Assembly: GCA_043804035.1 (NCBI GenBank)
Contig: JAZDJJ010000051.1
Location: 1-12,714, forward strand
Length of the DNA stretch: 12,714 bases
Direction: 5' to 3'
Source: JAZDJJ01 sp043804035
GTDB lineage: Bacteria; Bacteroidota; Bacteroidia; Palsa-948
The stretch's first letter is position 1. Each line of letters opens with the position of its first letter. The notes under the pieces are model-generated. The model saw only the letters and a program-made list of their open reading frames with translations, searched no databases and was not told where the DNA came from. The position numbers were made by a program, and so were the translations under genes. Shown here in pieces: positions 6,500-12,714 of the stretch.

Positions 6500-8896
6500 A
6501 TGAAAACAAAATTATTATTTTTCGTTCTGACATTTGTTTTTGCAACAAATACTTTTTCACAAAAATATTCACGTGTCAAAGTTTATGCAGATGAAAAAGG
6601 GCTCATTGCTCTGAGCAAATTAGGTATTGCACTTGAAGGAGAGATACGAAAAGGAGTATTTGTGATTTCCGACTTTTCGGAAAACGAAATACAACTTATT
6701 CGCAAGAATGGTTTTAAATGCGAAGTAATGATTGATGATGTTTCATCGTATTACAGAAATCGCAATCTGCAAAGTCCTGTTAAATCTGCTATTAAAAGAA
6801 CAAGTTCTTGCGGTAGTTATCCAGATACATATACTACGCCTGTGCATTTTTCAAAAGGATCAATGGGTGGATTTTATACATACAACGAAATGCTTGCAGA
6901 ATTAGATACTATGGCTGCTTTGTTCCCTAATTTGATTACTATTAAACAATCTACTACTCCGACTACAACATCCGAAGGACGTACTATTTACTGGGTGAAA
7001 ATTTCGGATAATCCAAACATTGATGAACCTGAACCGGAAATTTTATACACAGCATTACATCATGCCCGTGAGCCACAAGGGATGCAACTACTGATATATT
7101 ATATGTACTATTTACTTGAAAATTATTCAACCAATACTGAAATACGCAATCTCGTTGATAATACCGAAATGTATTTTATTCCTTGCGTAAATCCTGATGG
7201 TTACGTGTATAACCAAACTATATCTCCTCAGGGTGGTGGTATGTGGCGAAAGAACAGAATAAATAATGGAGATGGTTCGTTTGGAGTTGATTTAAACAGA
7301 AATTATGGATATATGTGGGGGTATGATGATATGGGTTCTTCGCCTATTGACTCTATGGCAACCTATCGTGGTGTTTCTGCCTTCTCTGAAGCAGAAACAC
7401 AAAACGTCAGAGATTTTTGCAATGCCCACAATTTTAAAATAACTCTCAACTATCATACTTATAGTGATCTGTTGATATACCCTTGGGGATATATTCCTTC
7501 GTTATACACACCGGATTCTTTATTGTTCAGAAAATATGCTGATATTCTAACAAAAAAAAATAATTATGTCTATGGAACATGTAATGAAGTTTTAGGATAT
7601 CTCGTTAATGGAGAATCTAATGATTGGATGTATGGAGAACAAACAAGTAAAAATAAAATACTATCTTTTACGTCAGAAGTTGGTAATGGATATGATGGTT
7701 TTTGGCCAGACACTTCTCGCATTATTTATTTGTGCAATCAAAATATGTTTCAAAATCTAACTGCCGCCAAGCTTTTAGGAAAATATGCTGTTGCAACAGA
7801 TATTGCTTTATCTCCTGCTCCTTTTATTCTAAATAAAACAGGATATTTTAATTTTGACATCCAGCGATTAGGATTAGATAGTAGTACTTTCACTGTTTCT
7901 ATTATTCCTATTAGCAACATCTCTTCTGTGGGAACGCAAAAAATATTTACGGGAATGAATATTCTTGAAACACGCATAGATTCTATATCATTCACGTTAA
8001 GCCCAACTATTCAACCCGGACAAAATATTAAATATGTATTGCAAGTTAATAGTGGTTTATACATTTATTCCGATACTATCACAAAAATTTATGGACGACC
8101 TATCACCGTGTTTAATGATGATTGTACAAATTTTACGAATTGGTCTTCCTTTACAGGAGGATGGGATATAACGAATGAAGATTATTCTTCTTCTCCATCT
8201 TCTATCACCGATTCGCCATATTCTACATATCTTGAGGATAGTACCAATTCAATTACTCTGAACGGAAATATTGACCTTACTCATGCTTTATCAGCAATGC
8301 TTAACTTTTATGCTAAATGGGAAATAGAACCACTGTACGATTTTGTTTATTTGTCAGCATCTACAGATAGCGGTGCCACTTGGACACAGTTGTGTGGCAA
8401 ATATACAACCCCCAAAAAAGTTTCTCCATTGCTTGGCGAACCTATTTATGAAGGTGTTCAGAAAAACTGGATAAAAGAAGAAATTAATTTATCAGATTTT
8501 ATTGGACATCATCTTAAACTGAAATTTACTTTAGTAAGTGATATGTATTATTCCTACGATGGTTTTTATTTTGATGATATGAAAGTGCTGGCAGTGTTTG
8601 ATACGTTAGGCACTAATGTAGAAATATCAACTCATAGTAATGCGTATATTTCTTTACCTTTTCCTAATCCTGCTTCAAATGCTGTAAGTATCCAGTATTC
8701 TTTAAATGCAAAACCAATAAATGTAACATTCGTTTTGTTCAATGCCAAAGGGCAAAAAATTTATAGTAAGCAAATTGTAGAAAAATCGGGGACAATAAAA
8801 ATAGATACTTTCAACTGGGCACAAGGTGTATATTATTATTCTATAACCGGCTTGAACGAGAACATCTCTTTTAGAAAAATGATTTTGATAAAATAA
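6500..8896 (+). CDS. Secreted M14 zinc carboxypeptidase with T9SS sorting domain
   Basis: This exported metallopeptidase removes C-terminal residues from peptides. The ATG at 6500 yields 798 aa beginning with a clear signal peptide (MKTKLLFFVLTFVFATNTFS). A propeptide-like part of about 100 residues precedes the M14 domain (about 115-430). Zinc ligands are His188 and Glu191 in HHAREP and His319 in NYHTYSDL. The substrate-binding Asn-Arg pair is in VDLNRNYG, and the general base is Glu393 in TSEVGNG. A linker follows, then a beta-sandwich resembling the MAM/immune-inhibitor-A accessory domain (about 537-710), and a type A T9SS sorting domain (LPFPNPASNAVSIQYSL to FRKMILIK). It likely acts outside the cell or at the surface in protein degradation. 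It stands alone between a worn MITE end and a repeat-bearing spacer. Confidence 0.93.
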   Translation: MKTKLLFFVLTFVFATNTFSQKYSRVKVYADEKGLIALSKLGIALEGEIRKGVFVISDFSENEIQLIRKNGFKCEVMIDDVSSYYRNRNLQSPVKSAIKRTSSCGSYPDTYTTPVHFSKGSMGGFYTYNEMLAELDTMAALFPNLITIKQSTTPTTTSEGRTIYWVKISDNPNIDEPEPEILYTALHHAREPQGMQLLIYYMYYLLENYSTNTEIRNLVDNTEMYFIPCVNPDGYVYNQTISPQGGGMWRKNRINNGDGSFGVDLNRNYGYMWGYDDMGSSPIDSMATYRGVSAFSEAETQNVRDFCNAHNFKITLNYHTYSDLLIYPWGYIPSLYTPDSLLFRKYADILTKKNNYVYGTCNEVLGYLVNGESNDWMYGEQTSKNKILSFTSEVGNGYDGFWPDTSRIIYLCNQNMFQNLTAAKLLGKYAVATDIALSPAPFILNKTGYFNFDIQRLGLDSSTFTVSIIPISNISSVGTQKIFTGMNILETRIDSISFTLSPTIQPGQNIKYVLQVNSGLYIYSDTITKIYGRPITVFNDDCTNFTNWSSFTGGWDITNEDYSSSPSSITDSPYSTYLEDSTNSITLNGNIDLTHALSAMLNFYAKWEIEPLYDFVYLSASTDSGATWTQLCGKYTTPKKVSPLLGEPIYEGVQKNWIKEEINLSDFIGHHLKLKFTLVSDMYYSYDGFYFDDMKVLAVFDTLGTNVEISTHSNAYISLPFPNPASNAVSIQYSLNAKPINVTFVLFNAKGQKIYSKQIVEKSGTIKIDTFNWAQGVYYYSITGLNENISFRKMILIK

Positions 8897-8897
8897 A

Positions 8898-8913
8898 GGG
8901 CGCTATTCAGCCC
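8898..8913. other. Short hairpin after the carboxypeptidase stop
   Basis: GGGC (8898-8901) pairs with GCCC (8910-8913), starting 2 bp after the stop codon. The stem is short and no T-run follows, so a terminator role is doubtful. Overlapping CGCAGATA direct repeats follow at 8925-8932 and 8934-8941. Confidence 0.3.
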
Positions 8914-8947
8914 CTGTTACCTCTCGCAGATAACGCAGATAAATGCA

Positions 8948-8966
8948 GGACAGTTCTAAAAATACA
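8948..8966. repeat. Worn left-end fragment of the MITE-like element
   Basis: CAGTTCTAAAAATACA (8951-8966) is identical over 16 bases to the left end of the 140-bp elements, preceded by GGA where they have GGG. Nothing after it matches the element. It lies in the 244-bp gene-free spacer 8897-9140, in which I see no other gene. Confidence 0.5.
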
Positions 8967-9094
8967 TTTTTCATAAAATCCCTTTCATCCGTGATAAGAT
9001 TTCCAAAATTTTTTACAATAGAATTATTCATTTTTTGCTTTTTTGTTAATAACCCAAAAGTCGCAAAGAAAAAAATATTTTTTAAAAACTCGAG

Positions 9095-9121
9095 TTGTTT
9101 TGAAATAAAATCTTAATATTG
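9095..9121 (+). promoter_or_regulatory. Weak promoter candidate for the PLP-enzyme gene
   Basis: TTG at 9095-9097 and TAATATTG at 9114-9121 (one mismatch to TAnnTTTG) are separated by 16 bases, slightly short of the usual spacing. They end 19 bp before the ATG at 9141. Confidence 0.25.
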
Positions 9122-9140
9122 CCTTTTAAAAATATTTTTT

Positions 9141-10388
9141 ATGAAGAAAAATTTCAAACCAGAATCACTCATGATGAGTTATGGATATAATCCCGAATTG
9201 AGTGAGGGAGCTATTAAATGTCCTATCTTTCAAACTTCCACTTTCGTTTTTAAAACTGCTGAAGAAGGGAAAGCATTTTTCGAAATTGCTTATGGATATC
9301 GTGAGAAAAAACCACACGAACAAATCGGACTAATATATAGTCGTCTCAATAATCCAAATCTGGAAATACTTGAGAACCGATTAACTCTTTGGGATGAAGC
9401 CGAAGATTGCGTGGTATTTGAAAGCGGACTTGCAGCAATCTCAACTACTTTTTTGGAATTTCTTAAACCCGGTGATTTTATTTTACATTCCACTCCTCTC
9501 TATGGCGGAACAGAGCATTTTATTAAACAAGTGCTTAATAAATTCAATATTCATTCCTATTCTTTTAATGCAGCACATTCAGAAAAAGAAATTATTAAAA
9601 TAGTTGAAGACAGCGGAATGAAAGACCGTCTTGGAATGATTTTCATAGAAACACCTGCTAATCCAACAAATGCTCTTATTGATATAGAGATGTGTGCCCG
9701 TATAGCAAAACATTTTTCAACGAAAGAGAAAAAAATACCTCTTGCCGTTGATAACACTTATATGGGTCCACTATGGCAGCATCCGCTAAAGCATGGTGCC
9801 GATATTGTTCTTTATTCTGCAACAAAATATATTGGAGGTCATAGCGATTTAATTGCTGGTGCATGCCTCGGATCCGCTGAAGACATGAAAAAAATCCGAA
9901 CACTGAGATCTTTCTTTGGAAACATGGCAAGTTCGTGGACAGGATGGTTATTAATCAGAAGTTTGGAAACCCTCAAGCCGCGAATGGAACTTCAGGCAAA
10001 CAACGCAATGAAAGTAGCAGATTATCTAAACAAGCATCCCAAAGTGGAAAAAGTTTATTACCTCGGGTTGATAGATAAAAAAAATCCGCAATATAAAATT
10101 TACAAGAAACAATTTTTTTCGTCAGGTGCCATGCTTTCATTTGATGTGAAAGGAGGAGAAAAACAAGCGTTCCGTTTTTTGAATAATCTTTCACTCATTA
10201 AACTTGCAGTGAGTTTGGGTAGCACCGAATCTCTTGCAGAACATCCTGCAACTATGACTCACATGGATGTTGAACCGGAAGAACGTAAAGCAATGAGCAT
10301 TACTTCTAAACTTATCCGACTTTCAGTTGGTGTAGAAAACTTTGAAGATTTGATTTGGGATATTGAACAGGCACTGAAGAAAGTGTAA
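9141..10388 (+). CDS. Cystathionine gamma-synthase family PLP-dependent enzyme
   Basis: This 415-aa fold-type I PLP enzyme of the Cys/Met metabolism family acts in the cytosol on sulfur amino acids or their precursors. Visible hallmarks are the N-terminal substrate-loop region (IYSRLNNPNLEILENRL), the PLP-phosphate segment (FESGLAAIS), the cofactor-binding aspartate in AVDNTYMGPLW, the Schiff-base lysine Lys229 in YSATKYIGGHSD, and the C-terminal signature region with SLGSTESLAEHPATMTH and a late substrate-binding Arg in IRLSVGVE. The family includes cystathionine gamma-synthase, cystathionine gamma-lyase and methionine gamma-lyase, and these cannot be separated by eye. An insertion near residue 50 (GYREKKPHEQIG) lengthens it beyond the usual ~390-400. 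The ATG at 9141 follows a T-rich stretch. It is monocistronic, ending convergently with the tRNA gene. Confidence 0.9.
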   Translation: MKKNFKPESLMMSYGYNPELSEGAIKCPIFQTSTFVFKTAEEGKAFFEIAYGYREKKPHEQIGLIYSRLNNPNLEILENRLTLWDEAEDCVVFESGLAAISTTFLEFLKPGDFILHSTPLYGGTEHFIKQVLNKFNIHSYSFNAAHSEKEIIKIVEDSGMKDRLGMIFIETPANPTNALIDIEMCARIAKHFSTKEKKIPLAVDNTYMGPLWQHPLKHGADIVLYSATKYIGGHSDLIAGACLGSAEDMKKIRTLRSFFGNMASSWTGWLLIRSLETLKPRMELQANNAMKVADYLNKHPKVEKVYYLGLIDKKNPQYKIYKKQFFSSGAMLSFDVKGGEKQAFRFLNNLSLIKLAVSLGSTESLAEHPATMTHMDVEPEERKAMSITSKLIRLSVGVENFEDLIWDIEQALKKV

Positions 10389-10408
10389 TCTTTTACATCT
10401 TCACACTT
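10381..10408. terminator. Possible bidirectional stem-loop between convergent genes
   Basis: AAGTGT (10381-10386) pairs with ACACTT (10403-10408), overlapping the last codons of the PLP-enzyme gene and abutting the tRNA 3' end. The stem is 6 bp, the loop is long and neither strand has a strong T-run, so support is weak. Confidence 0.25.
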
Positions 10409-10409
10409 G

Positions 10410-10484
10410 TGGGAGTACACGGATTCGAACCGCGGACCCATTGCTTGTAAGGCAATTGCTCTGAACCAGCTGAGCTATACTCCC
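10410..10484 (-). tRNA. tRNA-Val (anticodon UAC)
   Basis: On the minus strand the cloverleaf is complete in 75 nt. The acceptor GGGAGTA (5', from 10484) pairs with TACTCCC, with discriminator A at 10410. The D arm carries AGCTCAGCTGGTTCAGAGC. The anticodon stem ATTGC/GCAAT holds the loop CTTACAA with anticodon UAC, reading GUA and related valine codons. The T arm carries GGTTCGAATCC. The 3' CCA is not encoded. It converges with the PLP-enzyme gene. Confidence 0.95.
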
Positions 10485-10529
10485 AAAATTTAATTAAACA
10501 GATTGCAAATGTAAAAGATTTTTGACAAC

Positions 10530-10679
10530 TCAATTTTTTCTTTTTTTTGTTTCATATTCTTTTTTGATTAATACAAATTCCGTCTCTATTATTTTTGTTT
10601 CTTCATCAGTAAGTTCATAGAGTTTATAAACCATTACATCTATTTGTTTTTCTATGGTGTATGTGTAACTTTCATTCAT
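10530..10679 (-). CDS. Small 49-aa protein, possible restriction/BRO-locus tail peptide
   Basis: The ATG at 10679-10677 overlaps the TGA of the upstream BRO-type remnant (10678-10676), an ATGA junction typical of translational coupling. The product starts MNESYTYTIEKQID, continues VMVYKLYELTDEE, and ends in a very basic tail (KKRKN, stop TGA at 10530). It is charged, soluble and predicted helical. The I-D-x-M-V-Y-x-L-Y-x-L-T-x-E-E pattern resembles, from memory, the C-terminal tail of TaqI/Eco57I-like restriction-modification proteins, where it reads like LVYELYGLTEEE. It may be a stand-alone relative of that tail or a fragment. The function is unknown. Confidence 0.55.
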   Translation of the reverse strand: MNESYTYTIEKQIDVMVYKLYELTDEETKIIETEFVLIKKEYETKKRKN

Positions 10680-10984
10680 CTTATTTTTTTAATTTCTTTT
10701 TTTGGCGGTAAAAAGTTTGCACCTGTTACCACATTTTTGCCTGTTTTGCTTTCCAATTCTTTTCGGGCATTTTTGGCTACTGTTCCGCCTTTTTTACTAT
10801 CTTGTGCATTTTGTTGTAATCCTTTTGCCTGTTCTGTTTCTGCTATCTGCCGAGTAGAAAGTTCTGCAAGTGAAGTAAAAATTAGTTCTGCTTCACTCAT
10901 GTGGTCCCTCAGGTTTTGTGATTTCAACCCTTTCAAATCTTTGTGATTTTTTACAGTAAGCCCTGTCCACTCTTGATGAATAAT
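10676..10984 (-). pseudogene. BRO-N/antirepressor-type protein, C-terminal remnant truncated at the MITE-like element
   Basis: The frame is homologous-looking from the base next to the element (10984) down to TGA at 10676, about 102 residues: IIHQEWTGLTVKNHK, then KGLKSQNLRDHMSEAEL, then AELSTRQIAETEQAKG, then KKGGTVAKNARKELE, then SKTGKNVVTGANFLPP. From memory this is the conserved C-terminal region of Bacteroidota BRO-N-domain or prophage-antirepressor-like proteins (usual length near 280 aa), distantly like the DinD C-terminus. The N-terminal DNA-binding part is absent. Upstream the frame enters the 140-bp element and meets a stop at 11012-11014, and nothing like the missing half lies beyond the element. 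A short product from ATG 10900 or TTG 10936 could still be made. It overlaps the following 49-aa ORF by 4 bp. Confidence 0.65.
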
Positions 10985-11124
10985 GGGCAGTTCTAAAAAT
11001 ACAAATAAACGTCATTGCGAAGGAGGAACGACTGAAGCAATCTGTTTTTTCATGTAGAAATAGAGATTGCTTCCTGCTTCGTGCCTCGCAGTCGCAATGA
11101 CGAAATCAATTTTTGGAACCGCCC
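10985..11124. mobile_element. 140-bp MITE-like hairpin element, copy 1
   Basis: The imperfect terminal inverted repeats are GGGCAGTTCTAAAAAT (10985-11000) and, on the other strand from 11124, GGGCGGTTCCAAAAAT, with two differences. Inside, CGTCATTGCGA (11010-11020) pairs perfectly with TCGCAATGACG (11092-11102), and GAAGCAATCT (11034-11043) with AGATTGCTTC (11064-11073), so the whole element can fold into one long hairpin with a 20-nt loop. There is no coding capacity. It matches the copy at 12575-12714 at 138 of 140 bases (differences at 11104-11105). No clear target-site duplication is visible. CGTCATTGCGA...GAAGCAATCT hairpins are, from memory, widespread intergenic repeats in bacteria. 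Confidence 0.85.
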
Positions 11125-11238
11125 TACAAGTAATAAATAGTCGATTTTTAATATCCATTGCGATACACACAATATACCAAAAAGGATTTGTAGAAGAATA
11201 TAGAAAAATCAATAAAATTCCGAATTGTTTTTTTTAGA

Positions 11239-11246
11239 TATTTTTG
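11239..11246 (+). promoter_or_regulatory. Candidate -7 box TATTTTTG before the M16 gene
   Basis: TATTTTTG matches TAnnTTTG and lies 21 bp before the ATG at 11268. No TTG is correctly spaced upstream. Because it overlaps the TTG at 11244, it argues for translation starting at 11268. Confidence 0.3.
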
Positions 11247-11267
11247 CCAAACAACAATGATTGTAAA

Positions 11268-12506
11268 ATGATTTCCTTTCAAAAATTTTCTTTTCCGAAC
11301 GGACTGCGTGTCATTCACCACGAGGATAAATCCACTCCGTTAGTGTGTATGAACATTCTTTACGATGTTGGTGCACGTGATGAAAAACCAACTTGCACAG
11401 GATTTGCACATTTGTTTGAGCACCTGATGTTTGGCGGAAGCATTAACATTCCTGATTACGATGAACCGCTTCAGAGAGTTGGAGGTGAGAATAATGCATT
11501 CACTTCAAACGATATCACAAATTATTATCTCACTGTTCCATCTGCAAATATTGAAACTGCTTTTTGGTTAGAGAGCGACCGTATGCTTTCACTTGCGTTT
11601 TCTGAAAAAAGTTTGGAGGTGCAAAGAAATGTTGTGATAGAAGAGTTCAAACAAAGATATTTGAACCAGCCCTACGAAGATATTTGGCTTTTGCTCCGTC
11701 CATTAGTATTCAAGGTACATCCGTATTTGTGGGATACGATTGGGAAAGATATTTCTCACATTGCCGAAGCAAAGATGAATGACGTAAAAACATTCTTCAA
11801 AAAATTTTACTGTCCAAACAATGCCATTATGGTGCTTGCGGGAAATGTTTCGTTAGATGAAGTGAAACGATTATCTGAAAAATGGTTCGCACCGATTCCG
11901 AAAGGACCCGAGAACAAACGTAATCTTCCTGTGGAGCCAGCGCAAAAAGAATCTCGTTCTCTTACTGTGAGACGTAAAGTTCCGTTTAATGCCATTTACA
12001 AAGTATTTCATAATTGTTCTCGCAGGGATAAAGAGTTTTATGCTACCGATTTGCTTTCTGATATTCTTTCTGATGGAAGTTCTGCACGACTGTACAATGA
12101 ATTAGTAAAGAACCGAAAATTATTTTCAGACATCAACACTTATTCTGAAGATAGTATAGACAAAGGAATGTTTGTTATTTCTGGAAAATTAGTGAAAGGT
12201 GTGAAAATGAAAGAAGCAGAAAAAGCAATTGAAGAAGAAATAGAGAAATTAAAAAAAGAAGAAGTAGAAAAAAAAGAATTACAGAAAGTTCAGAATAAAA
12301 TGGAATCAATATTGGTGTTTTCAGAGATGAACATCATGAGCAAAGCACTGAACCTTGCCATTTCAGAATTACTTGGCGATGCAAATCTTATAAACAATGA
12401 GACAGAAAAATATCTTGCAGTAACAACAAAGCAGGTGAAAGAACAGGCAAATCAGATTTTCAGAAAAGAAAATTGTTCAACATTGTATTATCTGGCGAGG
12501 AGATAA
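11268..12506 (+). CDS. M16 family zinc peptidase (insulinase/pitrilysin-like, M16B size)
   Basis: This 412-aa protein has the inverted zinc motif H-x-x-E-H as His48-Leu-Phe-Glu51-His52 (GFAHLFEHLMFGG), followed about 75 residues downstream by a Glu pair (VVIEEFKQR, residues 125-126) that supplies the third ligand. NAFTSNDITNYY matches the family's substrate-strand region. Residues about 170-350 form the second M16_C lobe, beginning YCPNNAIMVLAGNVS. A very Lys/Glu-rich stretch occurs near residues 315-345. There is no signal peptide, so it is probably cytoplasmic, unlike many processing-peptidase relatives. The ATG at 11268 is preferred to the TTG at 11244. M16B proteins often work as pairs with an inactive partner encoded next door; none is visible here, because the gene is boxed in by the two 140-bp elements. 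Confidence 0.92.
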   Translation: MISFQKFSFPNGLRVIHHEDKSTPLVCMNILYDVGARDEKPTCTGFAHLFEHLMFGGSINIPDYDEPLQRVGGENNAFTSNDITNYYLTVPSANIETAFWLESDRMLSLAFSEKSLEVQRNVVIEEFKQRYLNQPYEDIWLLLRPLVFKVHPYLWDTIGKDISHIAEAKMNDVKTFFKKFYCPNNAIMVLAGNVSLDEVKRLSEKWFAPIPKGPENKRNLPVEPAQKESRSLTVRRKVPFNAIYKVFHNCSRRDKEFYATDLLSDILSDGSSARLYNELVKNRKLFSDINTYSEDSIDKGMFVISGKLVKGVKMKEAEKAIEEEIEKLKKEEVEKKELQKVQNKMESILVFSEMNIMSKALNLAISELLGDANLINNETEKYLAVTTKQVKEQANQIFRKENCSTLYYLARR

Positions 12507-12574
12507 AAAACTAAATCGGATGACTTATTTTTTCTTCTGCAAAATTTTTTTGATTTTTATCCCGTTTTGGTATA

Positions 12575-12714
12575 GGGCAGTTCTAAAAATACAAATAAAC
12601 GTCATTGCGAAGGAGGAACGACTGAAGCAATCTGTTTTTTCATGTAGAAATAGAGATTGCTTCCTGCTTCGTGCCTCGCAGTCGCAATGACGAGTTCAAT
12701 TTTTGGAACCGCCC
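12575..12714. mobile_element. 140-bp MITE-like hairpin element, copy 2
   Basis: This has the same orientation as copy 1 and the same terminal repeats, with two differing bases (GT instead of AA, just after CGCAATGACGA). It ends with GGAACCGCCC at the last base of the window. The left flank is TATA, with no duplication assessable because the right flank is missing. The gap from the M16 stop (12507-12574) shows no gene. Confidence 0.85.

Noticed and set aside
10644..10946. Plus-strand 100-aa ORF opposite the BRO-type remnant
   Set aside because: It is antisense to a frame with clear protein homology; its Phe/Ser/Cys-rich composition is typical of a shadow frame.
10985..11124. Hairpin element as a structured RNA gene
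   Set aside because: Complementarity extends through the terminal repeats and solo ends occur elsewhere, which fits a transposable hairpin better. No promoter or terminator pattern was seen.
11012..11212. Minus-strand 66-aa ORF across the first 140-bp element
   Set aside because: Most of it is translation of the hairpin element. The same peptide (AVPKI-x-FVIAT) appears where the worn copy at 6385 is translated, so it reflects the repeat and not a gene.
10985..12714. Reading the two 140-bp repeats as a CRISPR array or as attachment sites of an integrated element
   Set aside because: There are only two copies 1.45 kb apart with a gene between them and strong internal hairpins. No integrase lies nearby and the tRNA gene is not part of the repeat.

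Overview
The window looks like chromosomal DNA from a Bacteroidota bacterium. It is visibly A+T-rich (judged by eye, not computed). Two large secreted proteins (1-1461 and 6500-8896) end in type IX secretion (T9SS) sorting domains, which are characteristic of this phylum. The candidate promoters fit the Bacteroidota pattern TTG / TAnnTTTG, and strong Shine-Dalgarno sequences are lacking. The core genes (tpiA, an LptF/LptG permease, a tRNA-Val) are ordinary housekeeping genes. The spaces between genes, and some genes themselves, carry an unusual load of short repeats.

Layout. 1-1461 is the 3' part of a cell-surface protein with tandem Ig-like repeats and a T9SS tail. 1462-2023 has no gene but holds a nested set of palindromes. 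2024-3924 (minus) is a tpiA to LptF/G-family operon whose genes abut or overlap. 3925-4229 is a divergent promoter region. 4230-6384 (plus) holds a protein of four 25-residue helical repeats, a TM2-domain protein, and a metal-dependent amidohydrolase split by a frameshift at a run of ten A's. 6500-8896 is a secreted M14 zinc carboxypeptidase with a T9SS tail. 9141-10388 is a cystathionine gamma-synthase-family PLP enzyme. A tRNA-Val(UAC) lies on the minus strand at 10410-10484. Next come a 49-aa ORF and the C-terminal remnant of a BRO/antirepressor-type protein (minus), cut off exactly at a 140-bp hairpin element. 11268-12506 is an M16 zinc peptidase, followed by a second, almost identical copy of the 140-bp element that ends exactly at the last base of the window.

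No complete novel multi-gene system is evident. The most unusual material is the repeats. (i) A 140-bp MITE-like element has two near-identical copies in direct orientation bracketing the M16 gene, plus two worn end-fragments elsewhere. (ii) Heptanucleotide tandem repeats sit in frame inside two otherwise conserved enzymes, tpiA and the amidohydrolase; two of these arrays share the same consensus and reading phase. (iii) A roughly 230-bp REP/BIME-like palindrome cluster at 1511-1741 contains two perfectly complementary but interleaved inverted repeats that could form a pseudoknot or alternative hairpins. The carboxypeptidase and Ig-repeat protein would be exported through the inner membrane and then T9SS. 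The permease would serve LPS transport, and the remaining enzymes are soluble metabolic proteins.
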